From Aliiglaciecola sp. LCG003 (GTDB lineage: Bacteria; Pseudomonadota; Gammaproteobacteria; Enterobacterales; Alteromonadaceae), in the NCBI RefSeq assembly GCF_030316135.1, contig NZ_CP128185.1, positions 3,038,001 to 3,102,000 of the forward strand: a stretch of 64,000 nucleotides of DNA, given 5' to 3'. Numbering within the stretch: position 1 is the stretch's first letter; each line of letters starts with the position of its first letter. A program made the position numbers and the translations under genes. The notes under the pieces were generated by a model. That model was not told the DNA's origin. It worked only from the letters and a program-made list of their open reading frames with translations, and ran no database searches. Shown piece after piece: positions 39,335 to 46,642 of this stretch.

Positions 39335-40912
39335 TTAGTGTTCACGGGTCTTGTGGAATTCAATGTCAGGATAACGCTCAACCGACAGGTTGAGGTTTAC
39401 CATAGTCGGGGCGATATAAGCTAGATTGTCGCCCCCATCCAAAGCAAGGTTTACTTCTGCTTTGCGTCTGAATTCATCTAGTTTTTTGTGATCTTTGGCA
39501 TATATCCAACGCGCTGTACTGACATTCACGTGCTCATAAATGGCATCTACGTTGTATTCTGCTTTTAAGCGAGCGACCACTACATCAAACTGCAATACAC
39601 CAACCGCACCCACAATTAAGTCATTGTTGGTCAGCGGTCTAAATACTTGAACCGCACCTTCTTCAGACAATTGGATCAGGCCTTTTTGCAATTGTTTTTG
39701 CTTAAGCGGATCTTTTAGTCGAATCCGTTTGAATAATTCAGGAGCGAAGTTAGGAATACCTGCAAAACGAAACTTTTCACCCCAGGTAAATGTATCACCG
39801 ATTTGGATGGAACCATGGTTGTGCAGACCTATGATATCGCCAGCGTAAGCTTCTTCGAGCAAGGAACGATCCCCGGCCAGAAAAGTTAAAGCATCAGAGA
39901 TACGGACATCTTTACCGATTCGAGTCTGATGCATTTTCATGCCCTTCTCGTACTTACCCGAAACGATACGGCAAAATGCAATACGATCCCGATGTTTAGG
40001 GTCCATGTTAGCCTGAATTTTAAACACAAAACCACTGAATTTGTTTTCATCGGCTTTCACTTTACCTTGGTCCGTTTCACGGCCCTGAGGTTTTGGTGCC
40101 CACTTTACTAAGCCATCCAACATGTGGTCGACACCAAAGTTGCCCAGTGCGGTACCAAAAAATACTGGTGTCAATTCACCACTTAGAAACGATTGCAAAT
40201 CAAATTCATGTGACGCACCTTTTACCAGCTCAAGCATTTCACGTAACTCATCGGCATAGCTACCTATGGCTATATCTAGTTCCGGATTATCGAGCCCTTT
40301 AATGATGCGTTCTTCTTGAATGGTGTGTCCCAAGCCAGACTTATACAGCATGGTTTCATCACGGAGTAGATGATAAACCCCTTTGAATTCCTTTCCCATA
40401 CCAATTGGCCAAGTAATAGGCGCGCACTTGATATTTAAAACGTCTTCAACTTCATCCAGTAAGTCAATTGGATCCCGCGTATCTCGATCAAGTTTATTGA
40501 TAAATGTGATAATGGGTGTGTCTCGTAAGCGAGTCACTTCCATAAGTTTAATGGTTCTAGCTTCAACACCTTTAGCTGCATCAATAACCATCAAGCATGA
40601 GTCAACCGCTGTCAAGGTGCGATAGGTATCTTCGGAGAAGTCTTCGTGTCCAGGGGTATCAAGCAAGTTGACTAAATGATCACGATAAGGAAATTGCATA
40701 ACTGATGTGGTGACAGATATCCCTCTTTCTTTCTCCATTTCCATCCAATCAGATTTGGCATGTTGCCCCGATTTTTTGCCTTTCACTGTACCTGCTTTTT
40801 GCAGCGCATTACCGAATAACAATACTTTTTCAGTAATGGTGGTTTTACCCGCATCGGGGTGAGAAATAATCGCAAAGGTGCGGCGTTTATCAACTTCTTG
40901 CTGGAATGACAT
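39335..40912 (-). CDS. prfC: Peptide chain release factor 3
   Basis: 525 aa translational GTPase that recycles RF1/RF2. The P-loop is [14 protein letters not shown], switch II is [14 protein letters not shown] and the base-recognition motif is [11 protein letters not shown]. The C-terminal RF3-specific domain is complete. It is divergent from the XRE regulator of the microprotein locus across about 240 bases. Confidence 0.97.
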   Translation of the reverse strand: MSFQQEVDKRRTFAIISHPDAGKTTITEKVLLFGNALQKAGTVKGKKSGQHAKSDWMEMEKERGISVTTSVMQFPYRDHLVNLLDTPGHEDFSEDTYRTLTAVDSCLMVIDAAKGVEARTIKLMEVTRLRDTPIITFINKLDRDTRDPIDLLDEVEDVLNIKCAPITWPIGMGKEFKGVYHLLRDETMLYKSGLGHTIQEERIIKGLDNPELDIAIGSYADELREMLELVKGASHEFDLQSFLSGELTPVFFGTALGNFGVDHMLDGLVKWAPKPQGRETDQGKVKADENKFSGFVFKIQANMDPKHRDRIAFCRIVSGKYEKGMKMHQTRIGKDVRISDALTFLAGDRSLLEEAYAGDIIGLHNHGSIQIGDTFTWGEKFRFAGIPNFAPELFKRIRLKDPLKQKQLQKGLIQLSEEGAVQVFRPLTNNDLIVGAVGVLQFDVVVARLKAEYNVDAIYEHVNVSTARWIYAKDHKKLDEFRRKAEVNLALDGGDNLAYIAPTMVNLNLSVERYPDIEFHKTREH

Positions 40913-41063
40913 GAGTTCTCTATATGGCTAATTAATTACAAAGATTTTTGGGCGCGAATTGTATACGAGATAGGTGCAAAAGTCCCGAAGCTTGTTGCCA
41001 GTTTCATTTATGAATTAATATCTTGATAATCGCAAGTCAGTGAATAAAAAAATTAAATTTACA

Positions 41064-41092
41064 TTTACTGTTTGTTGAGATTAGCTTATATT
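41064..41092 (+). promoter_or_regulatory. Possible sigma-70 promoter for the XRE/membrane pair
   Basis: TTTACT, 17 bases, then TATATT (four and five matches to consensus). This would start transcription near 41099, about 55 bases before the ATG at 41156. It is judged by eye in AT-rich DNA. Confidence 0.35.
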
Positions 41093-41155
41093 CTGAACAG
41101 GTAAGTTTTTTACCTTTTGTTTCTCAGTAAATTTAGTCAATCTGGAAATAAGCCA

Positions 41156-41422
41156 ATGTCACGAAGAAAAATGTTTAGTGGTTCACAACTACGTTCTTTG
41201 CGTAAGGAAGCTGGATACACTCAAGAAGAATTAGGTATGCGAGTTGGAATCAGTCGTGAAACTGTTTCAGCTATAGAAAATGATAAACCTGAAACCATGA
41301 ACAGTATAGGCGTTGAAGTCATCAGTAAGTGGTGGTCAATATGCCGCCAAAAGGCGTCCGAGCAAACTCGAGAGTCATTTTTTTCAACTGTTATGGATTA
41401 TTTCGGCTTTTCTCATAGCTGA
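41156..41422 (+). CDS. XRE-type HTH regulator of the microprotein locus
   Basis: 88 aa from the ATG at 41156 (GGAA about 10 bases upstream); a TTG at 41117 would only add an unlikely leader. Residues about 10-60 form a Cro/CI-type helix-turn-helix: QLRSLRKEAGYTQEELGMRVGISRETVSAIEND. The C-terminal part KWWSICRQKASEQTRESFFSTVMDYFGFSHS is aromatic and replaces the usual sensor domain. Its last 12-14 residues resemble the C-termini of the secreted microproteins. Its stop overlaps the next start (TGATG), so it is translationally coupled to the membrane protein. It probably binds DNA and regulates this locus; that is inferred. Confidence 0.85.
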   Translation: MSRRKMFSGSQLRSLRKEAGYTQEELGMRVGISRETVSAIENDKPETMNSIGVEVISKWWSICRQKASEQTRESFFSTVMDYFGFSHS

Positions 41423-42141
41423 TGCTACTTTCCCACTATTTCCCAAAGATACTAATAGCCCTCCTTGGAGGGCTTTTTATCTTTGCTGGAATCTATACCT
41501 TCGGAAAACCCCTCCTATTTGATCGCCTGTTTATTTGTATCTTGCTTTTTACCGCAACAATCTGCCGAAAGAACATAAATGTGCTTGGTGTGGTGATTAT
41601 TTTAGTACTGCAACGGTTAGCGGAAGAAACTGCATGGACGATCAGTGAACTTGAATACAAGGATATTATTAAAGCGCTTTTTTACTTTATGGCATTGAGC
41701 GTCTATTGGGTTATCAAATACGACAAAGTATCTCGCTTATTACTGCTAGCTTTAGTGCTGGCGATTGCTGCTGACTTGTACTGGAGTTTTACAGAACAAC
41801 AGGCGCCGGAAGTCTATTGGTATGTCACCTTAATGTCATTTTATGCTTTTGCGCGTCATCTTATCTTTATGCGCGTAGCTTACATGCAGGAAATTTTCGT
41901 CCGAGATCACATTGATTCGGTCAACCTCGATTGGCAAATTTATAAGTTAAATGCACTATTTGTCCTATTACAATTATTAATGATTGTAGAGTATCTGATT
42001 CGAGGCGTTTTTGAGCATTATCAAATACTCTATGTTTGGGCTATATACCCTTACCTGAGCCAGCTTTTCTACACTTATCTAATATGGGTGGTGTTTTATG
42101 AAAGTTATAAATTACTCATCCCCAAACTTCTAAAAGCATAA
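41422..42141 (+). CDS. Multi-pass membrane protein coupled to the XRE regulator
   Basis: 239 aa with roughly six to seven hydrophobic helices (for example ILIALLGGLFIFAGIY, LFICILLFTATIC, LLLLALVLAIAADLYW, ALFVLLQLLMIVEYLI). A polar stretch, MQEIFVRDHIDSVNLDWQI, lies near residue 160. I recognise no family, enzyme motif or transporter signature. Its start overlaps the regulator stop by one base. The microprotein array begins 94 bases downstream. By position it could be a membrane partner or anti-regulator of the XRE protein, or a receptor or exporter for the microproteins; sequence does not decide. Confidence 0.7.
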   Translation: MLLSHYFPKILIALLGGLFIFAGIYTFGKPLLFDRLFICILLFTATICRKNINVLGVVIILVLQRLAEETAWTISELEYKDIIKALFYFMALSVYWVIKYDKVSRLLLLALVLAIAADLYWSFTEQQAPEVYWYVTLMSFYAFARHLIFMRVAYMQEIFVRDHIDSVNLDWQIYKLNALFVLLQLLMIVEYLIRGVFEHYQILYVWAIYPYLSQLFYTYLIWVVFYESYKLLIPKLLKA

Positions 42142-42183
42142 ATACTGCAAATTTGCTCAAAAAAAACGCATACTAGCATTTCC

Positions 42184-42203
42184 ATGTGGATTTAAATCCA
42201 CAT
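42184..42203. promoter_or_regulatory. Perfect dyad before the microprotein array
   Basis: ATGTGGATTTAAATCCACAT is a perfect 20-base palindrome, ending 32 bases before the first microprotein ATG. The same half-sites with the same spacing (GTGGA-N6-TCCAC) recur at 43591-43606. This makes an operator for one of the XRE regulators more likely than a terminator; there is no strong T tract after it. Confidence 0.6.
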
Positions 42204-42235
42204 TTTGAAAATTAGTCTGATATTTAGGAAGTTTT

Positions 42236-42412
42236 ATGAAAACCAATACTTATGTTAAAGCCGCTGCCATTACCTTACTACTGAGTAGCACTATGATGGC
42301 CACATCGGCTCAGGCTGGAAGCAAAGTCAAACCGCCTGCTGCTGACCCCATCGTTGCAACCACCACTTGGTATGCCCCTGTGCTTGCCTACTTCAGCTCA
42401 TTCAAACTTTAA
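42236..42412 (+). CDS. Secreted microprotein, array copy 1
   Basis: 58 aa. Signal peptide MKTNTYVKAAAITLLLSSTM..., with a signal peptidase I site after MATSAQA (residue 27). The mature part would be 31 residues, beginning GSKVKPPAADPIVATTTWY and ending APVLAYFSSFKL: a basic Pro-containing head and an aromatic, hydrophobic tail. There are no cysteines in the mature part. It differs from copies 2-4 by Ala for Glu at residue 41. Ribosome site is TTAGGAAG, six bases before the ATG. The 5' flank differs from the other copies, as expected for the promoter-proximal gene. Function unknown; no family recognised. Confidence 0.85.
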   Translation: MKTNTYVKAAAITLLLSSTMMATSAQAGSKVKPPAADPIVATTTWYAPVLAYFSSFKL

Positions 42413-42443
42413 AATTAACGCCCAACACTATTAAGGAATCATT

Positions 42444-42620
42444 ATGAAAACCAATACTTATGTTAAAGCCGCTGCCATTACCTTACTACTGAGTAGCACT
42501 ATGATGGCCACATCGGCTCAGGCTGGAAGCAAAGTCAAACCGCCTGCTGCTGACCCCATCGTTGAAACCACCACCTGGTATGCCCCTGTGCTTGCCTACT
42601 TCAGCTCATTCAAACTTTAA
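42444..42620 (+). CDS. Secreted microprotein, array copy 2
   Basis: 58 aa, same signal peptide and AQA cleavage site as copy 1. The mature part has Glu in DPIVETTTWY. Ribosome site AAGGAATC precedes the ATG. Sequence and spacer are identical to copies 3 and 4. Confidence 0.85.
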   Translation: MKTNTYVKAAAITLLLSSTMMATSAQAGSKVKPPAADPIVETTTWYAPVLAYFSSFKL

Positions 42621-42651
42621 AATTAACGCCCAACACTATTAAGGAATCATT

Positions 42652-42828
42652 ATGAAAACCAATACTTATGTTAAAGCCGCTGCCATTACCTTACTACTGA
42701 GTAGCACTATGATGGCCACATCGGCTCAGGCTGGAAGCAAAGTCAAACCGCCTGCTGCTGACCCCATCGTTGAAACCACCACCTGGTATGCCCCTGTGCT
42801 TGCCTACTTCAGCTCATTCAAACTTTAA
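42652..42828 (+). CDS. Secreted microprotein, array copy 3
   Basis: 58 aa, identical to copies 2 and 4 in protein and DNA. The 31-base spacer to the next ATG carries AAGGAATC as ribosome site and no promoter-like element, so the array is probably read as one transcript with equal translation of each copy. Confidence 0.85.
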   Translation: MKTNTYVKAAAITLLLSSTMMATSAQAGSKVKPPAADPIVETTTWYAPVLAYFSSFKL

Positions 42829-42859
42829 AATTAACGCCCAACACTATTAAGGAATCATT

Positions 42860-43036
42860 ATGAAAACCAATACTTATGTTAAAGCCGCTGCCATTACCTT
42901 ACTACTGAGTAGCACTATGATGGCCACATCGGCTCAGGCTGGAAGCAAAGTCAAACCGCCTGCTGCTGACCCCATCGTTGAAACCACCACCTGGTATGCC
43001 CCTGTGCTTGCCTACTTCAGCTCATTCAAACTTTAA
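42860..43036 (+). CDS. Secreted microprotein, array copy 4
   Basis: 58 aa, identical to copies 2 and 3. Same signal peptide, GSKVKPP head and WYAPVLAYFSSFKL tail. Confidence 0.85.
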   Translation: MKTNTYVKAAAITLLLSSTMMATSAQAGSKVKPPAADPIVETTTWYAPVLAYFSSFKL

Positions 43037-43067
43037 AATTAACGCCCAACACTATTAAGGAATCATT

Positions 43068-43235
43068 ATGAAAACCAATACTTATGTTAAAGCCGCTGCC
43101 ATTACCTTACTACTGAGTAGCACTATGATGGCCACATCGGCTCAGGCTGGAAGCAAAGTCAAACCGCCTGCTGCTGACCCCATCGTTGAAACCACCACCT
43201 GGTATGCCCCTGTGCTTGCCTTTTTTGCCATATAG
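43068..43235 (+). CDS. Secreted microprotein, array copy 5 (variant tail)
   Basis: 55 aa. Identical to copies 2-4 through WYAPVLA, then ends FFAI and a TAG stop instead of YFSSFKL. The sequence after the stop also differs from the other spacers, so the right-hand end of the amplification lies within this gene. The aromatic position after VLA is kept (Phe for Tyr, then Phe), so it may still be functional. Confidence 0.8.
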   Translation: MKTNTYVKAAAITLLLSSTMMATSAQAGSKVKPPAADPIVETTTWYAPVLAFFAI

Positions 43236-43274
43236 TAAACATACACTAGAATTAGTTGAGCGTAAGGAAAGAGC

Positions 43275-43448
43275 ATGAAAGCAAAACCTGTTATTGGCAC
43301 TGTAGCTATCACTCTATTATTATTGGCTAGTTGTGTAACTATGACAGCTCAGGCTGGTAGCAAAGTCAAACCACCTAGTGCTGTGGAACAAAGCCAGCTA
43401 CCTTGGTATAGATCCGTCTTGGAATATTTCGATTTATTTAGTTACTAG
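43275..43448 (+). CDS. Diverged secreted microprotein paralogue (copy 6)
   Basis: 57 aa. The signal region is MKAKPVIGTVAITLLLLASC..., then VTMTAQAGSKVKPPSAVEQ and the tail LPWYRSVLEYFDLFSY. It shares with copies 1-5 only the N-terminal Met-Lys, AITLLL, the block AQAGSKVKPP, and the tail pattern WYxxVLxYF. These are the conserved, presumably selected, parts. LASC at residues 17-20 also fits a lipobox, so it might be a lipoprotein instead of a released peptide. Ribosome site AAGGAAAG precedes the ATG. Codons differ from the array throughout, so it is an older duplicate. Confidence 0.8.
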   Translation: MKAKPVIGTVAITLLLLASCVTMTAQAGSKVKPPSAVEQSQLPWYRSVLEYFDLFSY

Positions 43449-43461
43449 CTAAATTTTCTTA

Positions 43462-43488
43462 AAGGCGTTTGTCAGATTTCGACGCCTT
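43462..43488 (+). terminator. Possible terminator of the microprotein array
   Basis: AAGGCGT and ACGCCTT arms with a 13-base loop, 14 bases after the stop of the sixth microprotein gene. The T tract after it is poor (CCTTCCAATTTTC), so termination may be partial. Confidence 0.4.
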
Positions 43489-43590
43489 CCTTCCAATTTT
43501 CACCCCAAAGACCCAAAAACATACTTTTGTGCAATATATTTACCTTTAAAAAACAAAGATTTATAAAAAATGGGCGGTTTTTTACGCGAT

Positions 43591-43606
43591 GTGGACCCGA
43601 ATCCAC
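43591..43606. promoter_or_regulatory. Second GTGGA-N6-TCCAC dyad
   Basis: GTGGACCCGAATCCAC, preceded by AT and followed by A, as in the dyad at 42184-42203. It lies about 22 bases upstream of a possible -35 element and 107 bases before the second XRE gene. Shared half-sites suggest the same regulator controls both the array and this gene. Confidence 0.55.
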
Positions 43607-43627
43607 AAAAGCTTGCTTACACTATGC

Positions 43628-43656
43628 TTGAAAAACAAGCAGGTGTTATTGATAAA
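43628..43656 (+). promoter_or_regulatory. Possible sigma-70 promoter of the second XRE gene
   Basis: TTGAAA, 17 bases, then GATAAA (five and four matches to consensus). Transcription would start near 43663, about 50 bases before the ATG at 43713. The dyad at 43591 would then be upstream of -35, in an activator-like position. Confidence 0.4.
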
Positions 43657-43712
43657 ATACGCCGTTATCAACGACCTGCCGTTAACATAAAAATAAAATG
43701 GAGTAGGAACCT

Positions 43713-43970
43713 ATGTATATTACTGGTAGTGATTTACGAAAAATGCGCTTAGAAGCAGGATTAACCACCGTTCAAATGGCCAAATTGGCTAATGTTAAAA
43801 CCCGTAAGACTTATGAAAACTGGGAAAAGAACATCGGTAGCCCAAGTATGAATCAATTCATAGCCATGTGTTCAGGCTGTCAGTTTAATTCATCTGCAAT
43901 TGTACAAATGGCTATGGAGCGTTCTGATGCAACTGAGCAAATGAACCTTGATAAGGCCTCGGTTAGATAA
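43713..43970 (+). CDS. Second XRE-type HTH protein of the locus
   Basis: 85 aa, one helix-turn-helix domain: DLRKMRLEAGLTTVQMAKLANVKTRKTYENWEKNIGSPSMNQF. The C-terminal part has MCSGCQ, a CxxC pair that might bind metal or sense redox, and no other domain. Ribosome site GGAGTAGG precedes the ATG. It is unlike the first regulator beyond the HTH fold. The upstream dyad links it to the microprotein array. It may be an autonomous conserved gene of these bacteria or a partner of the system; position favours partnership. Confidence 0.8.
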   Translation: MYITGSDLRKMRLEAGLTTVQMAKLANVKTRKTYENWEKNIGSPSMNQFIAMCSGCQFNSSAIVQMAMERSDATEQMNLDKASVR

Positions 43971-43976
43971 GTACGA

Positions 43977-44423
43977 CTATACTAATCGTTTCATGATGAG
44001 GCCGTTTTCACGGCCTGATTCATTTTCATAATAGCCTTTTCGAATTTCAATGGGTTCGAAGTGATATTTCTGATACAACGAAATAGCCGCGCTATTTGAT
44101 TCTCGTACTTCTAACCAGATTTCTGTACATTTCAACTCAATACATTTTTCGATAAAATGCCCTAGCAATTTATTCGCTAAGCCTTTTCCTCTGCTGAGGT
44201 GTTGAATGCCGATATCCATTAAGGTGGCCTCCCCTGCGACAGCTAAACCTAAGTAATACCCAATAACCTGTTGGTTTTCGCACATCTGGTACGCAAAGTA
44301 AGGAGGGCTAAGAGAATCGGTGAATACAGCCTGCGACCAGGGAAACAGATGACACTTTTGCTGAATAGCAAATGCGTCAAGGCAATTATCCGGTGACATC
44401 TGAGCAAAGGACATAGTCGACAT
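43977..44423 (-). CDS. rimI: Ribosomal protein S18 alanine N-acetyltransferase
   Basis: 148-aa GNAT acetyltransferase of the RimI type, which acetylates the N-terminal Ala of ribosomal protein S18. The acetyl-CoA site is IGIQHLSRGKGLANKLLGHFIEKC (R/QxxGxG/A pattern), then WLEVRESNSAAISLYQKYHFEPIEIRKGYY. It directly follows the holD-like gene, as in E. coli (holD-rimI). Confidence 0.92.
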   Translation of the reverse strand: MSTMSFAQMSPDNCLDAFAIQQKCHLFPWSQAVFTDSLSPPYFAYQMCENQQVIGYYLGLAVAGEATLMDIGIQHLSRGKGLANKLLGHFIEKCIELKCTEIWLEVRESNSAAISLYQKYHFEPIEIRKGYYENESGRENGLIMKRLV

Positions 44424-44942
44424 CTATGCTGTTGGCAAAGTTTGCAGTAGTTTCCATAACTTTTGCTTATTCGGGGCTTTGCTAAGTAAGTTTAATGGCG
44501 GCGTTTCAATTACATTTTGAGTTAGGCTAAATTCTGTACCTATTTTCCACGCAATGCTGAAATCGCAAAAGGCCTCAGGTGATTGGGCCGATAGCATAAA
44601 TGGCTTATGCTGATTGGGAGCAATGCTTAGCAGCACATCTTGAACCAATCTATATTGTGCAGATTGCGCATCCATACACAGCAAGACCTTCCCCTCTGCG
44701 GATTTAGCTTTTGGTGCAATTTGTTGTTTCAATCGCGCAAGACCCGCTTGCTTCTGCTCAGAACTAATTGCTTGAACTGGGATTGGCTGAGGTTTGATGT
44801 TCTCAGAGGATTTCTGTTCACCAGAGTGTGAAGAGCTAGCCTCTTCAGGTGCAAGATTTTTTAGTTGCCAAGGGGTAATGCCAATATGCGTCAAAATGGC
44901 ACGTTGGAAGTCTGACAAGCTATTGCGTTTAACCAAAGTCAT
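44424..44942 (-). CDS. holD: DNA polymerase III psi subunit-like protein
   Basis: 172 aa. The N-terminal FQRAILTHIGITPWQLKNLAPE resembles the start of E. coli psi (…LGITQWSLRRP), the part that binds the chi subunit and SSB. A Ser/Gln-rich linker leads to a C-terminal domain with VLLCMDAQSAQYRLVQDVLLSI. Similarity is weak overall, but its position immediately upstream of rimI supports HolD. It is longer than E. coli HolD (137 aa) because of the linker. It should join the clamp loader to chi. Confidence 0.75.
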   Translation of the reverse strand: MTLVKRNSLSDFQRAILTHIGITPWQLKNLAPEEASSSHSGEQKSSENIKPQPIPVQAISSEQKQAGLARLKQQIAPKAKSAEGKVLLCMDAQSAQYRLVQDVLLSIAPNQHKPFMLSAQSPEAFCDFSIAWKIGTEFSLTQNVIETPPLNLLSKAPNKQKLWKLLQTLPTA

Positions 44943-44964
44943 GTACTTAGCCTAACAGAAAATA

Positions 44965-45041
44965 TGGCAGGGGTGGAGGGATTCGAACCCCCAACCATCG
45001 GTTTTGGAGACCGCTGTTCTACCAATTGGAACTACACCCCT
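44965..45041 (-). tRNA. tRNA-Trp (anticodon CCA)
   Basis: Read on the minus strand: acceptor AGGGGTG pairs with CACCCCT, discriminator G, encoded CCA. The anticodon loop is CTCCAAA (CCA), with T loop GGGGG-TTCGAAT-CCCTC. Closely like E. coli tRNA-Trp. The anticodon stem GCGGT/ACCGA has one G-A mismatch at its outer pair. It lies just upstream of holD-rimI. Confidence 0.95.
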
Positions 45042-45129
45042 GCAGAAGAAGAGGCATTATACTCATGGATAAAAAAAGGTAAAGTAATTTGCGTGTTGAT
45101 TCTCAATAACCCATCCAGTTGCTGAAAAA

Positions 45130-45930
45130 TTAAACGCTTTGGGCTTTGTTCACCTCAGCTGCAGCGAGATACCATAAATCGTTGGTCAATTTCACAATGG
45201 GAAACTGTCGTTGGCATTGCTCGAACACCCATTGCGGCTCCAATCCAGATAAATGTGCATAATGGGTTTGCAAGGATAATATTTCACTATGATCCAAACG
45301 ATTGATCAAGGCACAGGCAGCTAAATCGAAATATCTATTGCCCAAAGCAGCGTATTCCCAATCGAAGATGACCGGCACTTCAGCCATTGCTATATGTTCC
45401 ATGGCTAGATCGTTATGACACAGTACTTGATCCACTTTGTGAGTATCGATCCAATCAGCTTTGCATAATTCGATGCGTTCCATCCAGTATGCGAGGTTTT
45501 GGCGGCCAGCGGCATCTAGGTACAGCAACCAATCTTTGGGTAAATCCAAAGACGTGGCAACGGTGGGAAGATGATGAATATCAAATAGCACTTTGGCCAA
45601 ACAGATGATTTTTTGTTGGGTGTCGATTGTAGCCTTTGATAAAGATACATGCTCGAACCATAGCTCAACTTGGAAGTCATGGGCTTTGGAGAGATATACA
45701 GGTTTTGTTGCTCGCCCTAAATCAGCCAATTGAGCTTGCTGGTAAAATAGCGCTTGCCGATCGGTTGGTGCAATATGATTCAGCTCAAATGTCTTGAGGA
45801 AATAAATTGTTTCTCCATCATACAGCCGATAACTCTGGTTAACTGTGCCCCCCGTTATTGGTTCCATAGATAGATGTAGGCCAAACAGTTGGCTAGCAAT
45901 CAGTTCATCGATGATTTTGGCTTGTTTCAC
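45130..45930 (-). CDS. APH-fold kinase, probable thiamine kinase
   Basis: 266-aa aminoglycoside/choline-kinase-like phosphotransferase. The catalytic loop is VLCHNDLAMEHI (HxD) and the metal-binding Asp is in VIFDWEYAALGNRYFDLA. GTG start with GGGGGAAAG upstream. It is last in the TPP-riboswitch-controlled cluster, after the transporter genes. I infer phosphorylation of imported thiamine, as for ThiK; sequence alone allows another small substrate. A 112-base gap separates it from the transporter gene. Confidence 0.75.
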   Translation of the reverse strand: MKQAKIIDELIASQLFGLHLSMEPITGGTVNQSYRLYDGETIYFLKTFELNHIAPTDRQALFYQQAQLADLGRATKPVYLSKAHDFQVELWFEHVSLSKATIDTQQKIICLAKVLFDIHHLPTVATSLDLPKDWLLYLDAAGRQNLAYWMERIELCKADWIDTHKVDQVLCHNDLAMEHIAMAEVPVIFDWEYAALGNRYFDLAACALINRLDHSEILSLQTHYAHLSGLEPQWVFEQCQRQFPIVKLTNDLWYLAAAEVNKAQSV

Positions 45931-46042
45931 CTTTCCCCCTTAATGCACAACATATGTTCTATTGAGTTTAACTTGAGGTTACTCCTATAGTGTTAGAGCA
46001 ACAAGTTGCACTAGGTATGCAACTTGTTACTGATAATACCCC

Positions 46043-46642
46043 CTAAGCCTGCTGATAGGATCTTCGCCAGCTATAAAAGCCATAAAGGGCAAAACCAAAA
46101 TATCCGACAAATAAAATCCCCGTCAAGAACAGACCATTATTAAGATATAAGTACGCAGCTGCAGCATTGATGAAAATCCAATATAACCAGTTTTCTAGCA
46201 CTTTATTCGCCATCAAATACGTGGCATATACGCTAAACACAGTCACCATCGCATCTAAATAATGATCATGTCCACTTAATGACATAGTCACAAGATTAGA
46301 CACTACAAAGCCACTTATCAACAAAATAGAAATTGCTGTTAAATGGATCAGCAGTGGCAATGAGCGAACTGGTAGCTCTTCTGACTGCGGACTTTTGTGC
46401 CACTTTATCCAACCATAAATTGCCATAATCATATAATAAGCATTCAGTGCACTGTTAAACGGCAAGCTCACTTCCCAAAATACAAAGATGTACAATGAAG
46501 TGCTTAGCAACGCGGCCGGCCAACACAATATATTTTGCCTAGCCGCCAACCATGGATAAGCAAGGGAAAAGAGAACCGCAATAACCTCTATCCATGATTG
46601 TTGTTGCATTTGCTGCTGCAAAGCTTGCAAAAATCCATCCAT
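46043..46642 (-). CDS. pnuT: PnuC-family transporter, probable thiamine transporter PnuT
   Basis: 199 aa with seven or so membrane helices. The family pattern includes NILCWPAALLSTSLYIFVFWE, ALNAYYMIMAIYGWIKW and NKVLENWLYWIFINAAAAYLYL. PnuC proteins move nicotinamide riboside; homologues under TPP riboswitches are thiamine facilitators (PnuT). Its ATG overlaps the stop of the thiamine-binding-like gene (TGATG). Confidence 0.85.
   Translation of the reverse strand: MDGFLQALQQQMQQQSWIEVIAVLFSLAYPWLAARQNILCWPAALLSTSLYIFVFWEVSLPFNSALNAYYMIMAIYGWIKWHKSPQSEELPVRSLPLLIHLTAISILLISGFVVSNLVTMSLSGHDHYLDAMVTVFSVYATYLMANKVLENWLYWIFINAAAAYLYLNNGLFLTGILFVGYFGFALYGFYSWRRSYQQA

Larger units (their letters stand above)
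42236..43235 (+). repeat. Five tandem 208-bp units, each one microprotein gene
   Basis: Unit starts (at the ATG) are 42236, 42444, 42652, 42860 and 43068, exactly 208 bases apart. Units 2, 3 and 4 are identical by eye over the full 208 bases. Unit 1 differs in two coding bases, and unit 5 is identical until the last few codons, where it diverges. Identity includes silent positions and spacers, so the amplification (or gene conversion) is recent. Copy number may be misassembled or vary between cells. Confidence 0.95.

Noticed and set aside
42184-42203. Dyad read as a terminator of the membrane-protein gene
   Set aside because: The stem is AT-rich with no proper T tract, and the same half-sites recur before the second XRE gene, which favours an operator. 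Not fully excluded.
42236-43235. CRISPR-like regular repeats
   Set aside because: The unit is 208 bases and wholly repeated, with coding sequence and spacers both conserved; there are no variable spacers and no cas genes.
43570-43752. 60-codon plus-strand frame between the microprotein array and the second XRE gene
   Set aside because: It has no ribosome site, runs through the dyad and promoter-like elements, and overlaps the start of the well-supported XRE gene in another frame.
44965-45041. tRNA-Trp as an attachment site for a mobile element
   Set aside because: No integrase, no direct repeat of the tRNA 3' end and no foreign-looking cargo beside it.
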